A stretch of DNA of 64,000 nucleotides. Origin: Peteryoungia algae (GTDB lineage: Bacteria; Pseudomonadota; Alphaproteobacteria; Rhizobiales; Rhizobiaceae). The notes below the pieces were generated by a model. The model saw only the letters and a program-made list of their open reading frames with translations. It had not been told where the DNA came from and did not search any database. A program made the position numbers and the translations under genes. Positions 10,295-18,662 of this stretch are shown one piece after another; within the stretch, counting starts at the first letter, position 1, and each line of letters opens with the position of its first letter. Location of the stretch: the NCBI RefSeq assembly GCF_030369675.1, contig NZ_CP128477.1, positions 1,054,001 through 1,118,000 on the forward strand, written 5' to 3'.

Positions 10295-11530
10295 TCAGTC
10301 AGCAGATGCGACGATCTCGGCGAAGCGCTTCTGCGCGTCTTCGACGGTCATGGACGAATTGGCGAAGAACTCCGAGAAGAGGTCTTCCTTCTGCTTCTGG
10401 CTGTCTGCCGAAAGCAACTGGTCGGTACCCTGAATGACATTGCCCTTGGCGAGAATGTCGAGGCCCTTCTTCATGCAGTCGTTGGCGGCTGCGAGATCGA
10501 CGTCACCGCGAACCGGCAGAGAACCCTTCTTCAGGTTGAACGCAACCTGCGTTGCGGGCGCAAGCAGGGTGGACGCAAGAACGTCCTGTGCAGCAGACTT
10601 TTCCTCGTCGTCGAGAACGGGGAAGTAGAATGCGTCACCACCGGTCGAGATGATCTCGTTCACGCCGAGGCCCGGCAGGCAGGTGTAGTCCTTGCCGGCG
10701 ACCTGGCCAGCGAGTGCGAACTCACCCTGTGCCCAGTCACCCATGATCTGACCGCCGGCCTTGCCGGTGATGACCAGGTTGGTTGCCTGATTCCAGTCCT
10801 GGACGTTCGAGCCCTTGGACATCTTGCGGGCATCGTCGGCAGCCTTGAAGACCTTGGCGATCTCAGGTCCGGCTGCAACGTCTGCATCCTTGTCCTTGAA
10901 CACCTTCTCGAAGGTCTCCTTGCCGGCAATGGCGACCATCAGAACGTCGAAGGCACCGGCCGTCTGCCAGGGCTGGCCGCCGACAGCGAGCGGAATGATA
11001 CCCTTGGCTTCAAGCGCGGGTGCCGCTGCGACGAACTCGTCCCAATTCTTCGGCACAGCTACGCCGGCCTGCTCAAAGGCCGCGTTGGAAAGCCACAGCC
11101 ACTGCCAGGAGTGGATGTTGACCGGGGCGCAATAGACCTTGCCGTCGATCGTGCAGCTTTCGAGCAGGCTTGCCGGCTTGATGATATCCTTCCAGCCTTC
11201 CTTCTCGGCAACCGCAGTCAGGTCCTTCATCAGACCCGCTTCGGCGAGTTCCTCGGCCTGACGGCCGTGGTTGAACTGTGTGGCAGCCATGGGATCACCA
11301 CCGGTGATACGGCTGATCATGATCGGGCGGGCAGTGCCGCCGGATCCGGCGATCGCGCCATCGACCCACTTGTTGCCGGTGGCATCGAATGCCTTGGCGA
11401 GCTCGGCGACGGCTGCGGCTTCGCCGCCAGACGTCCACCAATGGGTCACTTCGAGATCGGTGGCATGAGCCGCTGCGAGCGGCATGACGACGGTTGCGGC
11501 CAAAGCTGCCGCGAAGCTACGGAAATTCAT
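10295..11530 (-). CDS. Sugar ABC transporter substrate-binding protein
   Basis: A 411-residue periplasmic binding protein of the extracellular solute-binding family 1. A Sec signal peptide covers residues 1-23 (basic start, hydrophobic core, AHA before TDLEVTHWWTSGGE). The HWWTSGGE opening and aromatic-rich pocket segments such as HSWQWLW are typical of binding proteins for glucose/mannose-type sugars and oligosaccharides. GGGAGGAG precedes the ATG at 11530. It is the first gene of the leftward operon and lies opposite the LacI-type regulator. The ligand is probably a manno- or xylo-oligosaccharide, inferred from the GH2 and GH43 enzymes downstream. Confidence 0.92.
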   Translation of the reverse strand: MNFRSFAAALAATVVMPLAAAHATDLEVTHWWTSGGEAAAVAELAKAFDATGNKWVDGAIAGSGGTARPIMISRITGGDPMAATQFNHGRQAEELAEAGLMKDLTAVAEKEGWKDIIKPASLLESCTIDGKVYCAPVNIHSWQWLWLSNAAFEQAGVAVPKNWDEFVAAAPALEAKGIIPLAVGGQPWQTAGAFDVLMVAIAGKETFEKVFKDKDADVAAGPEIAKVFKAADDARKMSKGSNVQDWNQATNLVITGKAGGQIMGDWAQGEFALAGQVAGKDYTCLPGLGVNEIISTGGDAFYFPVLDDEEKSAAQDVLASTLLAPATQVAFNLKKGSLPVRGDVDLAAANDCMKKGLDILAKGNVIQGTDQLLSADSQKQKEDLFSEFFANSSMTVEDAQKRFAEIVASAD

Positions 11531-11978
11531 GAGTCTCCTCCCTCACTGAAACGTTGCCGGAAAAACTTATGTCAAAGATTTTTGGAGCGCAACCTATTCG
11601 ATTGCAAATATTCTGTTGCAGCATCGATTCAGCGAAAACGTGCATCGCTCGAGCTGTGTTCAAATCGCTTTGGATGGCGCACGCATTGCGCAGCACCATC
11701 TTTTTTCTCGCTGAAATCACCATATTATAGCGCCGAAACAGGATTTTTGTGCTGCATATGCGAACTTGCCGAATTTTAGTGCTGTGAACAGACGGGAAAA
11801 CTCGCTCCCTCGCCCGGAGGTTGTGCACCTTCGCAATGCAGCATGAGAAAGGGCTCGACAAACCACCTGTATCGTTTCAGATTTTCTCTTCCGAGCGCCG
11901 GGAGGGGGTGCCGGGCAAACTGTTTGCAGGCGAGTGAAAGCTCACTATAAGCGAGACTTTCTGATTGGCGGGAACACG
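11531..11978. promoter_or_regulatory. Divergent regulatory region between sugar operon and lacI-type gene
   Basis: 448 bases without a convincing gene, more AT-rich than the flanks. It must hold the promoter of the binding-protein operon (leftward) and that of the regulator (rightward). TTGC/GCAA half-sites recur at 11589-11592, 11602-11607 and 11616-11620. A TTTGACAT element lies on the minus strand near 11570. No terminator or structured RNA was recognised. Confidence 0.6.
11603..11620. promoter_or_regulatory. Candidate operator, TGCAA-N8-TTGCA inverted repeat
   Basis: A five-base inverted repeat lies 73-90 bases upstream of the binding-protein start codon. A further GCAA half-site is 13 bases away, giving overlapping symmetrical elements. 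Position and symmetry suit a regulator-binding site, and the adjacent LacI-type protein is the obvious candidate. The spacing is wider than the classical LacI operator core, so the assignment is tentative. Confidence 0.35.
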
Positions 11979-13010
11979 ATGGCAGATCAGCAGGGCAGCG
12001 GATTGATAGACCGTCCAGGGGCGAACAAGGAGCGACCGACGCTCAAGACGATCGCCTTCATGACCGGACTGGGCATTACGACAGTGTCGCGAGCCTTGAA
12101 GGACGCGCCCGACATCGGCGCCGAAACCAAGGAACGCGTGCGGATGGTCGCCCGCCAGTTGGGATACCAACCCAACCGCGCAGGCGTGCGCCTGCGCACC
12201 GGCAAGACCAATGTGATCGCGCTGGTCCTCGGGATCGACGAGGAAATCCTCGGCTTCGCCAACCAGATGGTCGTCGGCATTTCCGAAGTGCTTGCCGGCA
12301 CGCCCTATCATATCGTCGTGACACCGCATGCCCATACCAAGGATCCGATGCTGCCCGTCCGTTACCTCCTGGAGACGGGATCGGCCGACGGCGTCATCAT
12401 ATCGCGCACAGAGCCCGATGACGCGCGGGTAAGCTTGCTCCTGGAGCAGAACATGCCCTTTGCCACCCATGGCCGCACCGACATGGGCATCCAGCACCCT
12501 TTCCATGACTTCGACAACGAGGCCTTTGCCTATGGTGCCGTGGAGCGGCTTGTGCAGCGCGGGCGAAAGCGCATTGCCCTCCTGCCGCCACCGACCAAGC
12601 TCACCTACTACAAACACACGTTTGATGGCTTCATGCGCGGCCTGAAGGCATTCGGGGCCGAAGAGGTTCCCCTGCACATCAATATCGACGCCACGCTCGA
12701 CCAGATCCGGGCATCCGTACAGGAACTGATGAGTGGACCGGATGCGCCAGACGGCATGATTTCATCCTCGGGCAGCAGTGCAATTGCCGCCAATGCCGGC
12801 ATCGAGGCCGCGGGCAAGCGCGTCGGACGCGAAGTCGATCTCGTCGCCAAACAAGGGACGCCAATTCTCAACTGGATTCGCCCGGAGATCATCTCGGTCT
12901 ACGAAGATGTGCGCCAGTCCGGCCGTGAACTGGCCAAGGCTGTCATCGCCCGCATCGACGGCGTCGATCCGGAACTGCTGCAGAGTGTCAGCAAGCCGCG
13001 CTGGGAATAG
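11979..13010 (+). CDS. LacI-family transcriptional regulator
   Basis: A 343-residue sugar-responsive DNA-binding protein. The helix-turn-helix [20 protein letters not shown] is at about residues 21-40, followed by the hinge helix region ending [15 protein letters not shown] periplasmic-binding-protein-like effector domain runs to the end. The ATG at 11979 follows GGCGGGA; a GTG 45 bases upstream is possible but has no better ribosome site. It is divergent from the sugar operon and most likely controls it in response to an imported or partly metabolised sugar. Repressor action is typical of the family but not shown by sequence. Confidence 0.9.
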   Translation: MADQQGSGLIDRPGANKERPTLKTIAFMTGLGITTVSRALKDAPDIGAETKERVRMVARQLGYQPNRAGVRLRTGKTNVIALVLGIDEEILGFANQMVVGISEVLAGTPYHIVVTPHAHTKDPMLPVRYLLETGSADGVIISRTEPDDARVSLLLEQNMPFATHGRTDMGIQHPFHDFDNEAFAYGAVERLVQRGRKRIALLPPPTKLTYYKHTFDGFMRGLKAFGAEEVPLHINIDATLDQIRASVQELMSGPDAPDGMISSSGSSAIAANAGIEAAGKRVGREVDLVAKQGTPILNWIRPEIISVYEDVRQSGRELAKAVIARIDGVDPELLQSVSKPRWE

Positions 13011-13057
13011 GATCGGGAAGCCGAAGCGCTCACCGTGTCCGGCGCCGCCCTGTGCCC

Positions 13058-13077
13058 CGTCCGTTGAATGACGGACG
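13058..13077 (+). terminator. Hairpin downstream of lacI-type gene, possible terminator
   Basis: CGTCCGT and ACGGACG arms enclose a six-base loop 48 bases after the regulator's stop codon. No T-run follows, so it would be at most a weak or factor-assisted terminator. The rest of 13011-13262, between the regulator and the convergent hydrolase gene, holds nothing I recognise. Confidence 0.35.
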
Positions 13078-13262
13078 CTGGTCATTGGCCCGGTCAAATG
13101 CGGAGTTGCGGCCTTCGAACCTGTACACGGGCAGATCAGCCACGAATTCCGTACCGGCCAGGCGACCGAGCAGCGCATGTTCCCGGCAATGCGCGCAGGA
13201 TGATCGCGACGACCTGCTTCAGGACCACTCCGCCAGACAGGCAGACAGACCGGAGTGCCTGT

Positions 13263-14114
13263 TTACAGGGTAATGACCCGCCCGTCGCGACCGACCACAC
13301 TGTCACCACCGAAGATGGGCCTGACCGCCGCATGCCAGTGCTCTTCGGTAAAGGCCGGGTCATCGGCGGGAATGAGATGGTTCAGCACAAGCACGGCGAC
13401 GCCAGCCTGCTGGGCAATGCGGGCGGCGTCTGCCGCAAAGCTGTGCGAGGCGACCAGGTGCTCGCGCAGGCGGCTGCCGTTTCCCGTTCGACTGATGATG
13501 CTGTCGAGCCCTTCCGGGAGCATGGCCTCATGCACCAGGATGTCGGCGTGGCGGGCGAAGTCGGCAAGCGGCGGGAACGGCGCGGTATCGGCCGAGAAAA
13601 CCACGGACTTGCCGGCGCCGGAAAACTTGAGCGCGAAGCACTCCGTAACGGGCGGATGATCGACCCGCAGCGCCTCGACCTGAAGGTCGCCCTCCTGCAG
13701 GATGACACCGGGCCCGTATTCGGTGACCGTGACGAGCGAGGCGAGATCCGGGCGCCCCTCGTCGGCAATCCGTGTTTCAATGTCATAGGCGAGCGAGGCA
13801 AGGAAACCTGTCCAGACGGCCCGGGTTCCGGGCGGGCCATACACGGTAACCGGATGGTCGAGCCCGGTCGTCCAGGCAGTGTGGAGCAGCGGTCCGAGTT
13901 CCAGCACGTGATCCGAATGAAGATGGGTGATGAAGACGAGGTCGAGCTCCTTCAGCGACATGCCCGTCTCGACGAGGCCGCGCGAGACCCCGAGCCCGCA
14001 ATCGATCACCATCCGGCGTCCGCAGAGGGTGAGCAGCATCGAGGTCGGATTGGGTCCGCCCGGGCGGATGGCCGGGCCACCCTTGGTGCCGAGCAGGGTG
14101 AGTGTATGGGGCAT
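13263..14114 (-). CDS. Metallo-beta-lactamase-fold hydrolase (RNase Z/arylsulfatase-like group)
   Basis: A 283-residue MBL-fold metalloprotein. The signature THLHSDHVLELGPL supplies the first metal ligands, with further candidates in VDHPPV, SADTAP and LVHEAML and a late His in VLNHLIPADDP. The order and the GTKGGPAIRPGGPNPTS opening place it with RNase Z-like and alkylsulfatase-like hydrolases rather than beta-lactamases. GGAGAG precedes the ATG. It is read in the same direction as gnd but lies beyond gnd's terminator, so it probably has its own promoter or depends on read-through. The substrate is unknown. Confidence 0.82.
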   Translation of the reverse strand: MPHTLTLLGTKGGPAIRPGGPNPTSMLLTLCGRRMVIDCGLGVSRGLVETGMSLKELDLVFITHLHSDHVLELGPLLHTAWTTGLDHPVTVYGPPGTRAVWTGFLASLAYDIETRIADEGRPDLASLVTVTEYGPGVILQEGDLQVEALRVDHPPVTECFALKFSGAGKSVVFSADTAPFPPLADFARHADILVHEAMLPEGLDSIISRTGNGSRLREHLVASHSFAADAARIAQQAGVAVLVLNHLIPADDPAFTEEHWHAAVRPIFGGDSVVGRDGRVITL

Positions 14115-14127
14115 GCTGACTCTCCGA

Positions 14128-14165
14128 CAAAAAAGAAAGGCCCGACATCGCGCGATATCGGGCCT
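14128..14165 (-). terminator. Rho-independent terminator of gnd
   Basis: On the minus strand the gnd stop is followed by a near-perfect 28-base palindrome (AGGCCCGATATCG and its mirror, 14138-14165) and then TTTCTTTTTT at 14128-14137. This is a textbook intrinsic terminator. Confidence 0.85.
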
Positions 14166-14191
14166 CGGTCATTCCCAGCAATCGTCAGCGA

Positions 14192-15613
14192 TCAGAACTG
14201 ACCGGCCCAGGGGCCATGATGCAGGTCCTTGCCGTCCAGGCGGTCGAAGCCGTGGGCACCGAAGAAATCGCGCTGCGCCTGGATAAGGTTCGCCGTGCCG
14301 CGACCGCGGCGATAGGTGTCGAAGTAGGACAGCGCCGAGGCGATCGCCGGGACCGGCAGGCCCGAGAGTGCGGCATGGGCAACGACGCGGCGCAACGCCC
14401 CGTCTGTTTCCTTGACCATTTCGGCGAAGGCCGGCGTGACGACGAGGTTCGCCACGTTCGGGTCCTTGGTGAAGGCCGACGTGATTTCGTCGAGGAACTG
14501 CGAGCGGATGATGCAGCCGGCACGCCAGATGCGGGCGATGGTCGGCATGGGCAGCGACCACTTGAACTCGTCAGACGCAGCCGACATGACCGCGAAACCC
14601 TGCGCGTAGGCCGCGACCTTGGCGGCGAGCAGGGCGTTTTCGAGATCCGCGATGAAGGCGGCCTTGTCCTTCGGCGTCTCTGCGAGTGTCGGCAGGCCGA
14701 AGAGCTTTTCGGCGGCCAGGCGCTCCTGACGCAGCGACGACAGCACGCGACCGGAGACCGCAGCTTCGATACCGCTCGCAGCCACTGCCAGGTTCTGTGC
14801 CTCGATGGCCGACCACTTGCCGGTGCCCTTCTGGCCGGCGGCATCGACGATGATATCGACCATCGGCTTGCCGGTTTCCGGATCGGTGGCCTTCAGAACC
14901 TTTTCGGTGATCTCGATCAGGTAGGAGTTGAGGCGGCCCTTGTTCCACTGACCGAAGATTTCGCCGATTTCGGCCGCCGACATGCCAAGGCCGTCGCGCA
15001 GGATGCCGTAGATCTCGGCAATCATCTGCATGTCGGCATATTCGATGCCGTTGTGGATCGTCTTGACGAAGTGCCCGGCGCCATCGGTACCGAGCCAGGC
15101 GACGCAGGGGTCGTCGTTGAACTTGGCGGCAATCGAGGTCAGCACAGGCTCGACGCGCTTCCAGCTTTCCTCGGTGCCACCGACCATGATCGAAGGACCA
15201 TGGCGGGCGCCTTCCTCACCGCCGGACACACCCATGCCGATGAAGGTCAGGTCGGTTCCGGCAAGGCGTTCGAAACGCGCGACGGTATCGCGGAAATTGG
15301 CGTTGCCCGCATCGATCATGATATCGTTCTTGGACAGATGCGGCATCAGCGCCGCCATCTGCTGGTCAACGGCCTCGCCAGCCTTGATCATGATGATGAT
15401 CGGGCGCGGTGGCCGGATGGCGGCGACAAACTCCTCGATCGTGTGGCAACCGATGATTTGGCCGGCCAGATCGCCTGCTTCTGCAAGGAATTCATCCGTG
15501 CGCGCCGGCGTCCGATTGAAGACCGCGATCCGATTGCCCTTTTCGGCAATATTGAGCGCCAGATTGGAGCCCATGACTCCGAGACCGATCAGTCCGATTT
15601 CCGCTTGCTGCAC
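14192..15613 (-). CDS. gnd: 6-phosphogluconate dehydrogenase, decarboxylating
   Basis: A 473-residue enzyme, close to the usual 470, converting 6-phosphogluconate to ribulose 5-phosphate with NADP reduction. The N-terminal Rossmann motif is GLIGLGVMGSNLA. The family signature GVSGGEEGARHGPS and the catalytic Lys/Asn segment HFVKTIHNGIEY are intact. The all-helical C-terminal domain contains AGQKGTGKWSAIEA. Translation begins at a GTG (15613) behind GGAGG seven bases away. A strong terminator follows the gene. It acts in the cytosol in the oxidative pentose phosphate pathway; rpe (56132) supplies the next epimerisation step elsewhere in the window. Confidence 0.96.
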   Translation of the reverse strand: MQQAEIGLIGLGVMGSNLALNIAEKGNRIAVFNRTPARTDEFLAEAGDLAGQIIGCHTIEEFVAAIRPPRPIIIMIKAGEAVDQQMAALMPHLSKNDIMIDAGNANFRDTVARFERLAGTDLTFIGMGVSGGEEGARHGPSIMVGGTEESWKRVEPVLTSIAAKFNDDPCVAWLGTDGAGHFVKTIHNGIEYADMQMIAEIYGILRDGLGMSAAEIGEIFGQWNKGRLNSYLIEITEKVLKATDPETGKPMVDIIVDAAGQKGTGKWSAIEAQNLAVAASGIEAAVSGRVLSSLRQERLAAEKLFGLPTLAETPKDKAAFIADLENALLAAKVAAYAQGFAVMSAASDEFKWSLPMPTIARIWRAGCIIRSQFLDEITSAFTKDPNVANLVVTPAFAEMVKETDGALRRVVAHAALSGLPVPAIASALSYFDTYRRGRGTANLIQAQRDFFGAHGFDRLDGKDLHHGPWAGQF

Positions 15614-15709
15614 GATGTAGCCTCCGCATGCAAATTCTTAGATGAGGCTTTCTCGCATCCGCAAAGGCATGCGGCAAGCGTGAAATTTGACCGCCCGGTA
15701 AACGGTGCA

Positions 15710-15865
15710 TCAATCCGCCGGCCTGTCGTCCTTGTCCGACAGAACCCGCCATGCGGCACCGTCGAGATCTTCATACTGGCCGCTCTTCAACGACCAGAGG
15801 AAGGCAAAGAGTCCGAGACCGCCGAGAAACAGCGCGATCGGAATGAGGAAGATCAGCATGTTCAT
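15710..15865 (-). CDS. fixS: cbb3 oxidase assembly protein CcoS/FixS
   Basis: A 51-residue protein with one N-terminal membrane span (NMLIFLIPIALFLGGLGLFAF) followed by the CcoS hallmark W-SLKSGQYEDLDG. It is the last gene of the fixGHIS unit. Its ATG overlaps the stop codon of fixI in an ATGA arrangement, so the two are translationally coupled. CcoS is needed for maturation of the cbb3 oxidase, probably for haem or copper insertion. About 100 bases separate its stop from the start of gnd. Confidence 0.92.
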   Translation of the reverse strand: MNMLIFLIPIALFLGGLGLFAFLWSLKSGQYEDLDGAAWRVLSDKDDRPAD

Positions 15866-18171
15866 GCGGCAATCCTCGCATCGTCAGGGGCTCCAGCCGG
15901 TACCGTCGCGGCGGCGTCCCCTGTCAGGGCATTCTCGTCAAGCGCCAACCGGTTGAGGCGCAGCGCGTTGGCGACCACGATGATCGACGAGGTCGACATG
16001 GCAATCGCCGCGATCAAGGGGGTAGCGTAACCGAGGAGCGCGATCGGTACGGCGATGACGTTGTAGCCGATGGCAAGCGCGAAGTTCTCCCGGATCAGGC
16101 GACCCGCACGGCGCGACGCCTCGATCGCAAACGGTACGGCTTCGAGCCCGTCGCGCATGAACACGAAGTCGGCAGCCTGGCGACCGACATCGGCGGCGGT
16201 GGCGGGTGCCATCGAGACATGGGCGGAAGAGAGAGCCGGAGCATCGTTGATGCCGTCACCCACCATCAGCACGCGGCGCCCGCGCGCCGAAGCGTCGGCG
16301 CAGGCCTCCGCTTTCTCACGGGGGCTAAGCCCTGCCCGCCAGTGGGCGATCCCGAGATCGGCTGCGAGCTTGGCAACGACGGGTGCGCGGTCGCCCGAGA
16401 GAATGCCAAGGTCGAGACCTGCATGCTTCAGGGCCTCGACTGACGACCGGGCTCGCGGACGCAGCGTATCCTCGAAGAGGTATGTGGCGCGTTCGATCCC
16501 GTCGAGGGAGAGAACCACTTCGGAATAGGGCTTGTCGGTCAGATCTACCGGCTGGGAAGGAGAGGCAAAGCGGCGATTGCCGAGTCGCCAGACGCCCTCC
16601 TCCGTCTCCGCCTCGACACCGGCGCCCGGCACTTCGCGAACGGTGTCGAAACCGCGCGGCTGGCCGCCATAGGCCGCCCACAGGGCGCGAGACAGCGGGT
16701 GACGGGAATGGGCGGCGAGACCGGCAGCGACGGCAAAGCCGACCGGTTCGATCCTGGCTGCATCGACGAGTCTTGGACGACCGAGCGTCAGCGTTCCGGT
16801 CTTGTCGAAGGCAACAGCCTCGATCTCGGCCAGACGCTCCATGGCAGAACCGTCCTTGACCATGACGCCCGCCTTGAACAGGCGCCCGGCAGCCACGACC
16901 TGGACGACGGGCACGGCAAGGCCGAGTGCGCAGGGGCAGGTGATGATGAGGACAGCGATTGCGACCATCATCGCGTGTTTCCAGTCGCCGTCATACAGCC
17001 CCCAACCGACAAAGGCGGTGACGGCGAGCAGATGCACGGCCGGCGAATAATATTGCGCGGCGCGGTCTGCGATGCGGCGATAACGTGCCCTGCCCCCTTC
17101 CGCTGCCTCCATCAAATGGATGATTTCGGAGAGGAACGAGTTCTGCGCGGTCGCAGTGGCACGCACGGTGAGCGAGCCCGTGAGGCTCAACGTCCCCGCC
17201 TGGACATGCGAGCCCGGACGGACGGAAACCGGCGCACTTTCACCATTGACGATCGACATGTCGAGATCGCTTTCGCCCGAGACGACCATGCCGTCGACGG
17301 GAATGCGGTCGCCGGCCGCGATTGCCACCTGGTCGCCGACGCGAATTTCATCGACGGCACGGTATTCGCGGGAACCATCGTCGGAAAGCACCATGGCGCC
17401 GCGTGGATTGAGGCGGGCAAGCCCGCTGATCGCCGACCGCGCCCTGTCGCGCATGACATGGTCGAGCGTGCGGCCGATCAGCAGGAAGAAGAGCAACGAC
17501 GCCGTCGCGTCGAAATAGGCGTGTTCGCCGTGATGAATGGTTTCCCAGAGCGAGGCGAAATAGGACAGCGTGATGCCGATCGCGATCGGCACGTCCATGT
17601 TGGTACGGCCGTGTTTCAGCGCGTTCCAGGCAGACTCGTAGAAGAAGCGACCGGCATAGATCAGGGCCGGGGCGGCGATCATGGCCGAAATCCAGTGGAA
17701 GAGATCGCGGGTCGAGGCTTCCGCCCCGGACCAGATGGAAACCGACAGGAGCATGATATTGGTGGCGGCGAAGCCTGAAACGGCGACCGCCCGGATCAAC
17801 TTGTTGCGCAGCGCATCCGAGGCTTCTTCTGCCGCCGTGAACAGGTGGGCCGTATAGCCGGCCGAGACGATCGCGCGCGCCAGATTGACGGGGTCTGTTT
17901 CCACGCCATCGACCGCTTCCTTCCAGACGACGGAGACACGTTTGGTCGAGAGGTTGACGCGCGCACGCTCGACTTCCGGCAAGGCTTTCAACACACTCTC
18001 GACGGTCGAAATGCAGGTGCCGCAATGGACCGAGGGCACGCTCATGTCGACCTGCCAGAGCCCGGGGCCGACGGCACGGCTGGAGAACCTCAGCTCTTCC
18101 GCCGATGGCAGGGACGCCCCTGCCCGCTCCAGGTCGAGTGCGCCTTCAGTGCCTGCTGCACAGCAACTCAT
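15862..18171 (-). CDS. fixI: Copper-translocating P1B-type ATPase FixI/CcoI
   Basis: A 769-residue heavy-metal ATPase supplying copper for the CuB centre of the cbb3 oxidase. An N-terminal heavy-metal-associated domain carries Cys50 and Cys53 in VHCGTC. The membrane CPC motif is in ITCPCALGLAVP. The phosphorylation site is AFDKTGTLTLG, the P1B-type HP dipeptide is in SRHPLSRAL and the hinge is MVGDGINDAPAL. The extra MSCCA start is another possible metal-binding site. It sits between fixH and fixS, its usual place, with a two-base gap to fixH. Copper as substrate follows from the FixI/CcoI family. Confidence 0.95.
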   Translation of the reverse strand: MSCCAAGTEGALDLERAGASLPSAEELRFSSRAVGPGLWQVDMSVPSVHCGTCISTVESVLKALPEVERARVNLSTKRVSVVWKEAVDGVETDPVNLARAIVSAGYTAHLFTAAEEASDALRNKLIRAVAVSGFAATNIMLLSVSIWSGAEASTRDLFHWISAMIAAPALIYAGRFFYESAWNALKHGRTNMDVPIAIGITLSYFASLWETIHHGEHAYFDATASLLFFLLIGRTLDHVMRDRARSAISGLARLNPRGAMVLSDDGSREYRAVDEIRVGDQVAIAAGDRIPVDGMVVSGESDLDMSIVNGESAPVSVRPGSHVQAGTLSLTGSLTVRATATAQNSFLSEIIHLMEAAEGGRARYRRIADRAAQYYSPAVHLLAVTAFVGWGLYDGDWKHAMMVAIAVLIITCPCALGLAVPVVQVVAAGRLFKAGVMVKDGSAMERLAEIEAVAFDKTGTLTLGRPRLVDAARIEPVGFAVAAGLAAHSRHPLSRALWAAYGGQPRGFDTVREVPGAGVEAETEEGVWRLGNRRFASPSQPVDLTDKPYSEVVLSLDGIERATYLFEDTLRPRARSSVEALKHAGLDLGILSGDRAPVVAKLAADLGIAHWRAGLSPREKAEACADASARGRRVLMVGDGINDAPALSSAHVSMAPATAADVGRQAADFVFMRDGLEAVPFAIEASRRAGRLIRENFALAIGYNVIAVPIALLGYATPLIAAIAMSTSSIIVVANALRLNRLALDENALTGDAAATVPAGAPDDARIAA

Positions 18172-18173
18172 CG

Positions 18174-18662
18174 CTATTCTCCCGAAACGGTGACCCGCTT
18201 CGCCTCATGCATGATCAGCTTTGCATCCTTTGTCGCCTGAATCTCGACGATCCAGCTCCCGGGCAGGATCGCCTTGTCTGCCAGATAGAGACCGTCCCCG
18301 GCGGGAACCAGCTGCAATTCGAAATCCTGGGCAGTGCCAACCGGGCGCCTGAAATGGGCGGTCACCGCATCGGCGACGACCGGAGTGTTTTCAGGCAGGG
18401 TCAGGCGGTAGCGCATGCCCTTGCCATCCACCTGGAGATCGCCGGCAATGCCGGTCGCGAGCATATCGCGAATGGCGGCCGTCTTGCCGTTGAACTGCTG
18501 GCTTGCGACATAGGTGTTTTTCACCACCAGACCGCTCCAGGTGGATGTCGCGAGATAGGCCATGGTGAAGTTGACCGTGATGATCGTGCCAAAGAAGGCC
18601 AGCATGATCGCCAGCATGTGCCAGCCCGTGAAGGTGAAGGGTTTCTTGGCCTCTGAGTTCAT
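18174..18662 (-). CDS. fixH: cbb3 oxidase assembly protein FixH/CcoH
   Basis: A 162-residue membrane-anchored protein with one span near the N-terminus (AIMLAFFGTIITVNFTMAY, residues about 18-36) and a periplasmic domain containing TWSGLVVKNTYVASQQFN, typical of FixH. FixH helps assemble the cbb3 oxidase and interacts with FixI. Its ATG overlaps the fixG stop by four bases, and it is followed at once by fixI, so fixGHIS is one coupled unit. Confidence 0.92.
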   Translation of the reverse strand: MNSEAKKPFTFTGWHMLAIMLAFFGTIITVNFTMAYLATSTWSGLVVKNTYVASQQFNGKTAAIRDMLATGIAGDLQVDGKGMRYRLTLPENTPVVADAVTAHFRRPVGTAQDFELQLVPAGDGLYLADKAILPGSWIVEIQATKDAKLIMHEAKRVTVSGE

